Source: Onthophagus taurus | Lineage: Eukaryota > Arthropoda > Insecta > Coleoptera > Scarabaeidae | Assembly (NCBI RefSeq): GCF_036711975.1 | Contig: NC_091971.1 | Span: 12,717,501 to 12,781,500 of the forward strand | Reading direction: 5' to 3' | DNA length: 64,000 nucleotides | In this document: in pieces, positions 46,301-59,199 of the stretch | How positions within the stretch are numbered: position 1 is the first letter of the stretch | How the letters are laid out: every line of letters begins with the position of its first letter | The notes under the pieces: model-generated | What the model was told of the DNA's origin: nothing | What the model saw: the letters and a program-made list of their open reading frames with translations, nothing else | Database searches by the model: none | Position numbers and translations under genes: made by a program

Positions 46301-48793
46301 ATACGTTTAATTCCAATATTACTCGAGATATAAGCAACTCCCGGTTTGAAATGTCAATGTCATTTTGACATTCTTAATTTTTATAAAATGTCTTAAAATT
46401 TGTCACAAAAAAAAATATAATAAAAAAAAATAAAAAATTAAGGTTGGTATTAATATTTAAAAATTAAATTGCTATCTTCATTGTTGCTAACTTAGGGTTT
46501 AATGTTTTTAATTTTTCATTTTAAAGGTTTTTTTTATTGAAGATGACAAATATGTCAAAATTGACGTTGACGTTTCAAACCGGAAGTGATTGTATTTCCA
46601 TTAATATTAAAGTTAAATATGTCGAGTTTGGACTCATTTTAAAGGATTTTTTATGAAGTTGACAAATATGTCAAAATTAAATGTTGAAAGTGCGAACTTT
46701 TTGGTTTTTTGAAAGAAATGCGTCATGTTTGGACTCATTTTAAAGGTTATTTTATGAAGATTACGAATATAATAAAATTAAAGTTGACATTGACAACTGA
46801 AATTTTTTTTCACGATTAAACCCGAATGTTTCTGGTTCTAGGTCCAGTGTTAGTTCTTGCTTATTGCTGAAACAACCTAAGTCACTTTTTGGCCATTTTG
46901 AGTTATGCATGTAAACATACAGTTTCGACCACTCCCCGTTGTTTGGTGGTGAAAGAACTTATGTACTGATACATAAGTTTATACACAGCCGCTTAGAGAT
47001 GCTAAAGAGCCTGCAAAAAAGCGTGAGGAATTAGCCCTCAAAATCAAGAGTCCATCTCTAGGAGATAATGCAAAAAGAGCCGAAATTGCTGAAAAGCTTC
47101 TTTGAAAAAGATCTTGCAGCTATTGCATTTGATTATTTCCAGAATCTACAACTGCCACAGATCCCTGTACAAGAATTAAGTTAAGTGTGTTCTGCATTCA
47201 CGACTTAAAGACAAACAAATCCTTTTTTTATATTTACCATGAGGGTGTAGCTGCAAAAGGCCATTGTCCAGGGCAAAACAAGAATCTCTGCATAATAAGA
47301 GCATGCATGGCCTTAACTGAAAGTGGAAGGTTTCAAAAAGTGCAGCAGTATTACCCCTTGTGAGGACATTCTTTTTTACCCTATCATAGAGATTTTGTAT
47401 ACATTCACTGAAATTATTATAACTTCTAGTGTCAAAAACGCTTTTACTGTAAAGGAAATTGCAACAAAAGATATCATAGATTATAAATACTGGTGGCCAA
47501 AATACTACAAGACTACATGTGCTTCTGATGAAACTGAAAAACATTATGGAAATTAAAGAACTCCATTTTCAGTATCAAAATTTCACCACTTTGTTCATGA
47601 AGCAAAAAATCATGGCGTTGTTAAAGTCACTGAAATATTAATGGATTCATTTGGAACACCTTTAAGCTGACTCATCCCAAAAGAGCAAAGAATATCCAGA
47701 TACAATTGCCAAGACAAAAAGCTTACCAATCTTAGAAACACATTTTAAAAATATCAAAACATTGCTTCAATGGGTAGAAGATGGTTATAAACAATTTTAC
47801 AAAAAAATTCTTGAAAATACCAAGGTCAAGGGGCCAAAACTAAGTAACTGTGTCTTATGTTAATGAAAACTTTTGTTCTTTCATGTAAAATAAAATTTTG
47901 AATTCATAAATGTACTTATTTATATAAAAAACAACTTAAGTCAATTTTTAAGAAGTTTTTTAAGTATTAAAATGTTCTAAAAAGTAACAGTTTTCATATG
48001 AAATATTTTTTTCGTTTCCTGAAAAGTTATAAAAAGTGTTTAACTTAAGTTGTTTCAGTAAGCGATTCATATGGTGACGTCACATATTTTGGTAAGTTTT
48101 ACACTATTTTTTTTATTTGTAACTTTTTACTTGAGTGATTTAGAAAAATATTGTCAATTAGAAAAATATTGTTGATTTTTAAGCAACATGATGATTTTTG
48201 AATTACTTATACCATTATTTTTTTAAATAAATTATAAACTTACTGCAATATCAGTGTTATCATGTGATAATAATTCGAGTAAACTTGGAATAACATTTAA
48301 TTTCACCAATAATGGATAATAATCAGGAGCTGTGGCTAAAACTCTCATTTCTTGTAAAATTTCGTGTAATTCAACTTCACTTTCCATAAATTTCTCAGGA
48401 CTATCCGGAAATTTAATCCTCATCTCACGATTTTTAAGACACCGCTTCTCAAAGTTCAAAACAATCTTCTTTATAGTAGCTTCATCGATAACTTCACCTT
48501 CCGTTTGTTCTGTCTCAACAAATTTAAGAATTTCTTGTCTTTCCTCCTCTGTTATTTGATCGAGAGTTTGTATGGAAGGTGTAGGCGAAGTTGGTCTGGT
48601 CATTTGATTTGCTTTAGCTCTAGCGATTCTTCGCATTCGTTTTTGCTTCTCGACTTCATCCTCGTCGTCATCTTCACCATCAACGGGACGTTTTATCGCT
48701 TTTGAAGGCTTAAAAAATAACGAATTTTAAAAAACTACGATTAAAATATTGTTTAATCTTCACCTTAAATGATAATAATTCTCCGATTTCCAT
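43396..48793 (-). CDS. CTNNBL1: Beta-catenin-like protein 1 (spliceosomal CTNNBL1)
   Basis: A nuclear armadillo-repeat protein that associates with the Prp19/CDC5L spliceosome complex. Three coding exons on the minus strand, all phase 0: 48764-48793 (MEIGELLSFK), 48244-48708 and 43396-44577, total 558 residues (human 563). The N-terminus matches human MDVGELLSYQ, followed by an acidic then basic nuclear-localisation-type stretch (DGEDDDEDEVEKQKRMRRIA). The core matches the family nearly word for word: EKRCLKNREMRIKFPDSPEK, NTLAIVENLTELR, QQGLLQWLLKRLK-type segment, LKGEGLQLMNLMLREKK, VDILGLRTIFPLFMKTPKK, FTENDHEKVDRLMELHFKYL. Intron 1 is only 55 bp. Intron 2 (44578-48243) is filled with repeats. 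Confidence 0.95.
44578..45690. other. CTNNBL1 intron, first part
   Basis: A piece of the CTAG-rich palindrome arm lies at 44690-44735, followed by short repeats containing AATTGGCATTAA at 44753-44850. The remainder is AT-rich with nothing recognised. Confidence 0.45.
45700..46800. repeat. Foldback-type repeat, copy 1 (CTNNBL1 intron)
   Basis: The motifs ATTAATGAAGTTATGGTCAA, AATGTCAACGTCAATTTTGA and AAATCCTTTAAAATGA occur in the first half (45750-46430). Their inverses (TCATTTTAAAGGATTTTTTA, TCAAAATTGACGTTGACGTT) follow in the second half (46530-46760), so the whole folds back on itself. The same structure is found at 54190-55030. Confidence 0.7.
46815..46865. repeat. CTAG-rich palindrome arm bordering the foldback repeat
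   Basis: AAACCCGAATGTTTCTGGTT leads into the CTAGGTCCAGTGTTAGTTCT-type arm, immediately after the foldback repeat. The copy at 54190-55030 is bordered in the same way. Confidence 0.6.
46900..47880 (+). pseudogene. Decayed transposase-like gene of a recurrent insect family
   Basis: Plus-strand frames give FDYFQNLQLPQIPVQE, VFCIHDLKTNKSFFYIYHEG, GHCPGQNKNLCIIRACMALT then ESGRFQKVQQYYPL, GHSFLPYHRDF, and DIIDYKYWWPKYYK. I recognise this pattern (CPGQNKN...TGRF...GHSFLP..RDF) as a widespread repetitive insect protein family that looks transposase-like, but I cannot name the superfamily. Stops and frameshifts show it is dead. It lies in CTNNBL1 intron 2. Confidence 0.55.
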
Positions 48794-49584
48794 CGTTTTT
48801 ATTTTAAAAAAGTTAGGTTAGTTTGTAAATAGTAAATGTCAAAATTAATTTTGTTAGGGTTGGCAGAAATGATTTGGTGGTTTATTGATGACTTGGATCA
48901 TTTATAAAATTATTTATAAAATTTTTATGTTCAAATATAGATCTAATTGAGTTTTAATTATGATTTCGTTTTTATTAATGAAATAAAAATGAAAAAATGA
49001 GTCATGAATTAAATGATGTTTCATCAAGTTATTACCAACCTAACAATTTATACTTAAGTACAATACAAATTGTTGATTTTCTAAAAATTTGAAATTTAAA
49101 TATAATTTTATTTAAAGTTTTCTTATATAAAAAGTGTTAAGTGATGTTTTAAAGTAATCAATGAAATAATTAACAAAGATTTTTGAAAATGTTGTGACGT
49201 TTCTAAAATGACGTATTCCCTAATTAAATTACAAAATCCATCTGACAGTTTATCTGTCAATTGTGCCCGATTGTTGTGTCCCATCGTATGTAAAAAAGAA
49301 CCCGCAAAAAAAGCTCTAATTACCGTTCAGCAACGCACGCAAAAAAAAATTCTAGTCCTTTCGTCTATAAAGATGTCTTGATAACTTTAAATTTAATCAA
49401 AATCTCACGCAAATAAATAAAATGTTAGGTTAGGGTATCTATCTCTCGGGAATTCGGCGCATATTTCCTCTTTGTTATTGTTGGGTTCATTTATGTCTAT
49501 TTTGTTATATGCCGTCGCTTATGCTGAACGGTGGTCGTGTGCTGTGAGCGGTGGTGGGCAAACCAGCGGGGTTGAGCGCGTGTG
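48794..49584. promoter_or_regulatory. Head-to-head intergenic region of CTNNBL1 and PI4K type II
   Basis: The two start codons diverge about 790 bp apart, so both promoters must lie here. A moderately GC-rich stretch at 49520-49580 precedes the kinase start. No TATA/Inr pair was assigned. The rest is AT-rich without recognised elements. Confidence 0.5.
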
Positions 49585-52665
<3,081 letters not shown>

Positions 52666-53035
52666 TGTTCCAAACAACAATTTTTTGTAAATATGTACCC
52701 AGAGAAAAAGATCTACAATACATAAATTGTATACCGCATCAGATAAATTTAATTAATTCTAAGTCTAACATTATTGATACTGTAAATTTCGTACGTAAGC
52801 CTAAGTTACATGAGAAATTAAAAGGATATAGCAAATTTATTTTTTATTTTTATTAATTGCTGCAGGTCTTTTTATTGTTAATATTTTTTTTCAAAATTTG
52901 CTGTATTATCTCTGTTTTAACATAAAAATAGTCAGTGATAAAAATGGAACAGAAAAAGAAATATAATAGACAATTAAGAATTTTATTCTATACTTTTTAT
53001 TTACATTTCAACCTTCTAAGACATTCCCTTTTGAT

Positions 53036-53251
53036 TTAATCTTTGCGCACTTTAGCTGCACGAGGATCATCATCCCTTATTACGGTATATTGGAATTTGT
53101 ATCTCCTATTATCACCATCCTTGCTGTAATAAGTGTAAAGCCCCAATCCTGCCAAACCAAGTCCTATTGCAGCCATAAACGAACTCCCCACTATTTCAGG
53201 AGAAGTACTCCACATTCGACTCAAATAGTTTCCTTTTGCAACTGCAGACAT
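53036..53251 (-). CDS. Small single-pass membrane protein, possibly NDUFA3/B9-like complex I subunit
   Basis: 71 residues with no intron in the coding part: a short polar N-terminus (MSAVAKGNYLSRMWSTSPE), one hydrophobic helix (about residues 20-41, VGSSFMAAIGLGLAGLGLYT) and a charged tail YYSKDGDNRRYKFQYTVIRD then DDPRAAKVRKD. Size, lack of a signal peptide and a Y-x-VxRDD tail suggest an accessory inner-membrane respiratory subunit such as NDUFA3. The identity rests on layout and weak motif memory only. Minus-strand AATAAA at 52996-53001 is a good poly(A) signal. The gene converges tail to tail with the PI4K gene, 370 bp away. Confidence 0.7.
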   Translation of the reverse strand: MSAVAKGNYLSRMWSTSPEIVGSSFMAAIGLGLAGLGLYTYYSKDGDNRRYKFQYTVIRDDDPRAAKVRKD

Positions 53252-54000
53252 GATTTTAAAACGGTTTCTATGGATATTTTACCAAAATTTTGCAGGGCGA
53301 TTTTGACAGATTCGTAATTGAGGTTATGGTTATACAATAGATTTGGGTTCGATTGACACTACATTTGAAGCTTTTTTTTATTAATTTTTACTTTCTGTCT
53401 TTGGTTAAAAATGTAGTATTACATATTTCTCACTTAATTAAAACGATTTTTATAAAATAATTAATTATTTCAATTTGTTTTGATTTAATTAAAAAAGTTT
53501 AGTAGAACATCACTATAATTATGTCAAAATGGATTCGTTCCAGTGTTGCCAAACGTAATAATTATTATACATACAATTATTTCAATTCGTATACAATAAT
53601 ACATTGATACTCATTATCGTACGATAATTTGGAATATCTATAGTTTTCCACACAACTTTATTTTTTATATGAAATTTGCACAACTTTATAAACGGATTAT
53701 TTTTTCCGAATTATGCAACTCTTTATACGTATATGTATTGTTTCCCGGCTCGAGCGCTCGCGATTCCAATAAATCGCCTCAGGCTGACATTGAGATGACC
53801 TACTAAGATCACAACTGTGATCAGTTGGTTCAACAAAGCAAAAAAAGCTATTGGGATGAACTCAGGTGAACTCACGGGATATATGGCTTTTGAAGGCATG
53901 TCTGCAACCATCAATCGCATAAAAGAATTTTAAGTGCAAAAAGGGGTAGCCTCAACTCAAGAAATAACATGGCCATGGGCAAGACTGATAAAGGACTGGT
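53252..54000. other. Intergenic, nothing firm
   Basis: AT-rich. At 53735-53935 the plus strand has a weak LINE-like reading (QSKKSYWDEL), too short to call. Confidence 0.35.
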
Positions 54001-54160
54001 TCTAGGTCTTGTGTTAGTTCTAGTGATAGTGCTAGTGTAAAACTAGTACTAACACTAGACCGAAAACTAGAAACATTCGGGTTTAGCCGCACGTCTCTCA
54101 AGACGGCTAAACCCGAATGATTCTAGTTATAGGTCTTGTGTTAGTTCTAGTTTTATTGCA
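54000..54160. repeat. CTAG-rich palindrome, full unit
   Basis: Arms containing ACATTCGGGTTTAGCCGCAC and its inverse GACGGCTAAACCCGAATG enclose CGTCTCTCAAGA. The outer arms are CTAGTGTTAGTTCTAG-type repeats on both sides. Confidence 0.8.
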
Positions 54161-54189
54161 ATAAAAATATACAATATAGTGATATCTAG

Positions 54190-55030
54190 CAACATCATGT
54201 TTGGACTCATTTTAATGGTTTTTTTAAAATAAAGAATACATCATAAATGAAACCATGAAGTTATCCATTTGTCTATTATATGATAACTAACTTCAGATTT
54301 AAAATGTCAACCTCAATTTTGACATATTTGTAATTTTCATTACAAATCCTTTAAAATGAGTACAAACACGACATATTTATCTTCAATATTAATGAAGTTA
54401 TGGTCAACTTTCGGTTACAAATGTCAACGTCAATTTTGACATATTTGTAATTGTCGTGAAAAATCCTTTAAAATGAGCCGAAACATGATACGTTTAATTC
54501 CAATATTACTCAAGATATAAGCAACTTCCGGTTTGAAATGTCAATGTCATTCTGACAAATTATTAATTTTTATAAAATGTCTTAAAATTTATCAAAAATA
54601 CAATAAAAAAATTAAAAATTAAGGTTGCTGATTTACGATCTGCTAAGGTTGGTATTAATATTTAATAATTAAATTGCTATCTTCATTGTTGCTAACTTCG
54701 GGTTTAACGTTTTTTATTCTAACTTTTTTGTTTTTTGAGATAAGTGCGTCATCTTTGGACTCATTTTAAAGGTTCTTTAATGAAGATGACAAATATGTCA
54801 AAATTGACGTTGACGTTTCAAACCTGAAGTGATTGTATTTCCAATAATATTAAAGTTAAATATGTCGAGTTTGGACTCATTTTAAAGGATTTTTTATGAA
54901 GTTGTCAAATATGTCAAAATCGACAGTTCAAAGTTCGAACTTTTCGAGATAAATGCGTCCAGTTTGGACTCACTGTTATTTTATAAAGACTACGAATATA
55001 TTAATAAAATTAAAGTTGACATTGACAACT
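54190..55030. repeat. Foldback-type repeat, copy 2
   Basis: Same organisation and motifs as 45700-46800: the first half contains ATTAATGAAGTTATGGTCAA and ATGTCAACGTCAATTTTGAC; the second half contains the inverses and ends with GACATTGACAACTGAACGTT. Both copies are bordered by the CTAG-rich palindrome family, which points to a composite mobile unit. Confidence 0.7.
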
Positions 55031-55064
55031 GAACGTTTTTTTCACGACTAAACCCGACTTTTCC

Positions 55065-55250
55065 CGATAGTGCTAGTGTAAAACTAAACCACAGTATATA
55101 TAACAGTTATATATACTGTGACTAAACCTAGAACTAGAAATATTCAGGCATAGCCGTGCGTCTTCAGACTTTTCTAAGTTCTTGTCTAAGACGCCCGACT
55201 AAATCTAAAACTTTCTAGTTCTACGACTAGTGTTAGTTCTAGTTTTAATT
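55065..55250. repeat. CTAG-rich palindrome unit plus a small perfect hairpin
   Basis: At 55085-55117 CACAGTATATATA and TATATATACTGTG pair perfectly around a 5-base loop. The following sequence holds another degenerate CTAG-rich palindrome (CTAGAACTAGAAATATTCAG ... TCTAGTTCTACGACTAGTGT). Confidence 0.7.
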
Positions 55251-56107
55251 GTTATTTAACCCTAAATTCTTGTACATTGTAATTGATCTAAAAAAAATTT
55301 TTTTTTGATTTAATCCACTTACCTTGCTTATAATTTCATCCGTTTACCCATTTTGAATTAAATACAACCTTTAAATCCAATTAATTATGTGTTTTTTATT
55401 AAAAAACTTAAATTCAATTTCAATTTTGACAACCACCTGCAATATTTGGATCTTAATCACCATGGTAACCGATTCAAGTTGCATAACCTAACAATAATAA
55501 AATTATAACCGTTAATATTTCGCTTTATATTTTAACATCTTTTTGATTTTATTTCATATCTTTTTTTTATATTTTTGTATATTGTTTCTTAATAGTGTAT
55601 TTCACACACTGTATAAATAAAAACATAGAAATGTCAATTCTTCCAATGACGTCACAGCCAGGCCTTTGTGGGGGGATACGTTCATAACAACAGCGTTCAT
55701 GTGGAGTTGGATAATCTAATACAATATGTTTCCTCAATGGACCTTGACCTAGAACTAGAAACATTCAAACATGTTGCATTTCATGTGGGACAAAGTGGTA
55801 CCTACGCCTAGTTTCTATAGAAATATATTTTTGTATATTGCATTTTAAGTGGAATTCACTGTATGTTTATTGCAAAGTTTGTTAAGAGTAAAATTTAATT
55901 TATTTACCTTTTGTATTCAATAAAGATTATTTATTTATACAAAACTTTATAATTTTTTATGCGTACGATGTTTTAATTTAAAAATCAATAATTTTTTCAA
56001 ATTTGGTCACACTGATTTGTTCCTAACTTCGCAATGAATACTTCAAATCCACATTCACGTCTGTTTTATATGACACGTCCAGCTCCAGCGGATAAAATCG
56101 TTTAAAA
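55251..56107. other. Upstream flank of SDF2
   Basis: A CRE-type TGACGTCA lies near 55647. A stretch at 55750-55800 (ACATGTTGCATTTCATGTGG) is repeated in inverse at about 62970-63000, next to the piggyBac element. The region otherwise should contain the SDF2 promoter. Confidence 0.45.
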
Positions 56108-56960
56108 ATGAAGAATATCATCGATTTATTCATCTCATTCTTTCTCGTTAACACCATTTGCAATTTTTCCACGATCGCAGGTAAAAATTATTTAAACATT
56201 TTTATAATTTCATTAAAAAAAACATCTTTTTAACTGTGTGATGGTGTGTGGACGATTCCTATTGGTCCACGTCGTTTTAACCGCATTCAATTTAAATGTT
56301 GATTTACTTTTTTTACATTTTAGGAGCTAAACAAAGATATGTAACATGTGGATCTGTTGTGAAATTAATGAATTCAGATTATAGAGTACGATTACATTCT
56401 CATGATGTGAAATATGGTACAGGAAGTGGTCAGCAATCTGTAACAGGAACAGAAGTTCAAGAAGATGTGAATAGTCATTGGGCGATTAAAGCTGGAACAG
56501 GGGAGGTTTGTCAAAGAGGCAAACCAATTCCATGCGGATCAGTAATTAGGTTCATAATGAAATTAAAATGGTTTTATGGGGTATTAATTAATTTTAATTT
56601 AGGTTAGAACATATAACAACAAATAAAAATCTGCATTCGCATCATTTTTCGAGTCCTTTAAGTGGAAATCAAGAAATTAGTTGTTATGGTGATGATAAAG
56701 GTGAAGGTGATACTGGGGATCATTGGATGGTGGTATGCCCAGGGGATTCTTGGACAAGGGATGATAATATTATGTTGAAACATATTGATACAAATCAATA
56801 TTTGGCTGCATCAGGAAAAACTTTTGGGAGACCAATTAATGGGCAAATGGAAATTGTAGGGGTGAGATCAACAAGTGGATCTGTTCATTGGCAAGCAATG
56901 GAAGGTGTCTTTTTACATGCACCTAATATAATGGAAAAACACATACATACAGAACTGTAA
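56108..56960 (+). CDS. SDF2: Stromal cell-derived factor 2 (SDF2/SDF2L1), ER MIR-domain protein
   Basis: An ER-lumen protein; SDF2/SDF2L1 works with BiP and ERdj3 in protein folding. Three exons in phase: 56108-56180, 56324-56549 and 56603-56960, total 218 residues (human SDF2 211). A signal peptide (MKNIIDLFISFFLVNTICNF) is followed by three MIR repeats with family signatures: YRVRLHSHDVKYGTGSGQQS then VTG, NLHSHHFSSPLSGNQEISCY, and GDHWMVVC ... GSVHWQAMEGVFLHAP. The C-terminus HTEL is an ER-retrieval signal of the HDEL/HAEL type. The donor of exon 2 is weak (AG then GTTCAT), but phase and homology support it. Confidence 0.95.
56261..56271 (+). promoter_or_regulatory. Exact ERSE-II-type motif in SDF2 intron 1
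   Basis: ATTGGTCCACG matches the ER stress response element II consensus ATTGG-N-CCACG (NF-Y site plus ATF6/XBP1 site). It lies in the 143-bp first intron, about 150 bp after the start codon. Vertebrate SDF2L1 is an unfolded-protein-response target, so a function here is plausible but inferred. Confidence 0.55.
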
Positions 56961-57372
56961 GCTAATTTCTTTTTTAAGTAGACAATTTATTACTTCTGTA
57001 ATTTTATATAAAAAATGCAAAAAAAAAAGTTTGGATTAATTACAACAAAAAACTAGTCATATCTTAAAATAACAATGTATTATTGTATAATTGGTCTCGT
57101 TGGTGGACAACAAATTGCTGCATACCTAAAAAGGAAATATATTATATAAGTTATAATCTTTCTTTTTAATGTAAAATTTGGTTATTACCCTAGAAAAATT
57201 CAAGAATCATCATGTGGCTTAAAAATCGACCAAAAAACACGTTAAAAATAAAAAGAAAGTGTAGAACATACCGAAAAATTATATTAAAGTATTAATGCGA
57301 CGTCACATTTTGTGACGTCACAAGCAATGTTAACCCAAGGTTATAATATAAGAGATTGTCTAGGTTCCTATA
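56961..57372. other. 3' flank of SDF2
   Basis: Untranslated and intergenic sequence. A palindromic TGACGTCA (57313-57320) with a neighbouring GACGTCAC half lies at 57299-57325. Confidence 0.4.
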
Positions 57373-57693
57373 CTGCAATACTAAAGATTAAAGAGTAAAC
57401 AAGATGCGACGCTAGAGTGAGAAACTCTAGTTTTGAAAAGTCCTCACAATAACAAACCTAACCTACAAATGTGCCAGTTGGTATATTCTAACCTATACAA
57501 GATGAGACGTTAGAGTCAGAAATTCAAATTTTGAAAAAAGATAGCAGACATTCCAATTTAAATGTCCTGGCAATGGCAAACCATTCCAATTTAAAGGTCC
57601 ATAGCGTTCAAGGTCATAAAAAATGGCAGCCCTACATCAAAGGTGCCGACAGGAAGCGCCGCATCTTGTTTACTATTTAATCTTTGGTAATAC
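57373..57693. mobile_element. MITE with about 38-bp inverted ends
   Basis: The left end contains ATACTAAAGATTAAAGAGTA and AACAAGATGCGACGCT. The right end contains AGCGCCGCATCTTGTTTACT and ATTTAATCTTTGGTAATA. Total about 320 bp, no coding potential. Confidence 0.75.
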
Positions 57694-58045
57694 TTTGATT
57701 TTAGTTTGTGGGCGAGAGTGTTTCATGACGTAAGTGGTTTGCGCGCGCAACCTCAAAGTCATGTTTAGTGTTAGTGTCTTCTCTAGTATAACATAAATCA
57801 ATTATTATTACTTTAGTTTGCTTGAATTATTTTATGGTAAGTGAATTTGTATCAAAAATTAAGTTGAATTAATATATATGTTAATTATATACCATACTAA
57901 ATATATTAAAGTAATTCAATTACATTATTTTAAAAATTTGAATTATTTCCCCATATTATTTGTCGCCAATGACGTAATGCGCATAAACTTAGACAACTTA
58001 TTATACGGGCTGTTTTATGAGTACATACGTAAATATGTTATAAAT
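57694..58045. other. Intergenic, nothing recognised
   Basis: AT-rich stretch between the MITE and the mariner-type element. Confidence 0.4.
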
Positions 58046-59056
58046 TTGTTCATTTTAAGCAGAAAAGTTCCTAAAAACATGTGCTCAATTCTCAAAGGTA
58101 ACTGAAATACAGCTAGTTAATGCATAAACTAAATATCGAAATTCTGACTGTAAAGGAAGGGTTCAAATATCCCACCGCCTAACTCGATGCACTTGGCTGA
58201 TCTGTTGAAGATATCATGCACTGTGCTGCATAATTTATCCTGATGTGCCTTGATTCGTGCAGCACTGGCCGTAATACGAGCTATTAGCTCGTGTTTACTT
58301 ATACTTGATAAACATCGCTTTTCAGTCATCCCCACATTCTGTAATTTAAGGGATTAAGTAATCAGTTGACCGAGCTGGCCAAAGGTTTGGTTCAGGTATT
58401 GTGTCACTTGCAATACCTGAATATCATGCTGGAAGAACATATTGGCTCTGGTAGCCAAAGGAATATCTTCTAACAGTATTGGAAGCTCATTGCGCAATAA
58501 CTCTAAATATCTGTCCGCTGTTAGACGCTCGGGTAGTACGAAATGTCCAATTAACTTTTTGCTAATTATTCCTCTCCATACATTCACCGAGAATTTTACA
58601 CAAAATGCCAATCTCCTGGCAAAGTCTGTTGGTTCAAAGTGTTATACTGGTTGAACATGGAATAGATACACAAGGCATTAGTACGCAATGTTCTCCATAC
58701 TTTTACATGAGGAACATCAAGACGAGCAGAAAGTACTTGTATTTGTAACAGAACCGGCTTCATACAATCTGTTGAATATTCGAGTAAATGCTCTTGAATC
58801 TGGTAATTCTGGTAGCACTCGGTTAGGAAACATTTGCATTGCAAAAACCGTAACAAACCACCATATCAGCATATTCTGCATGAGTCAATATGTGTGACAT
58901 TATCAACAACTTAGTCGACACGTCAACCAAATAATGTTAAATGTTAAACATTGAGGTACGTACGTGATATTAATTTATGCATTAACTGGCTGTAACTCAG
59001 TTACCTTTGAGAATTGAGCATATGTTTTTAGGAACTTTTCTGCTTAAAATGAACAA
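58046..59056 (-). mobile_element. Mariner-superfamily element with 83-bp inverted repeats
   Basis: About 1011 bp. The inverted repeats (58046-58128 and 58974-59056) match at nearly every position; the left begins TTGTTCATTTTAAGCAGAAA. The minus-strand transposase is in pieces: a helix-turn-helix block (LSARLDVPHVKVWRTLRTNA), then FSVNVWRGIISKKLIGHFVL and PERLTADRYLELLRNELPIL then LEDIPLATRANMFFQHD (second catalytic Asp), and a C-terminal block ending CIELGGGIFEPFL. The region with the first Asp is missing where WHFV joins FSVNVW, and the SPDL segment is missing after YLNQTFG. It is a non-autonomous deletion derivative. No target duplication could be fixed. Confidence 0.85.
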
Positions 59057-59199
59057 CTAACACTAAACCTAGAACAAGAAAATATCGGAATTTACAACCC
59101 ACCCTCTGGATTTTAGGTTATCTTTAGTTTATAGATGGTGAACAACGACATTTGCACAAATTGTCGATTTTTAAGCGACATGATTCTTGAATTAACCTA

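Noticed and set aside
53723-53920. 65-codon minus-strand frame with hydrophobic stretch
   Set aside because: No start context, splice partner or domain; the opposite strand has a weak LINE-like reading instead.
57299-57325. CRE (TGACGTCA) sites as a regulatory system
   Set aside because: Such palindromes occur at several unrelated places (near 13605, 42389, 48070, 55647) without consistent relation to genes.
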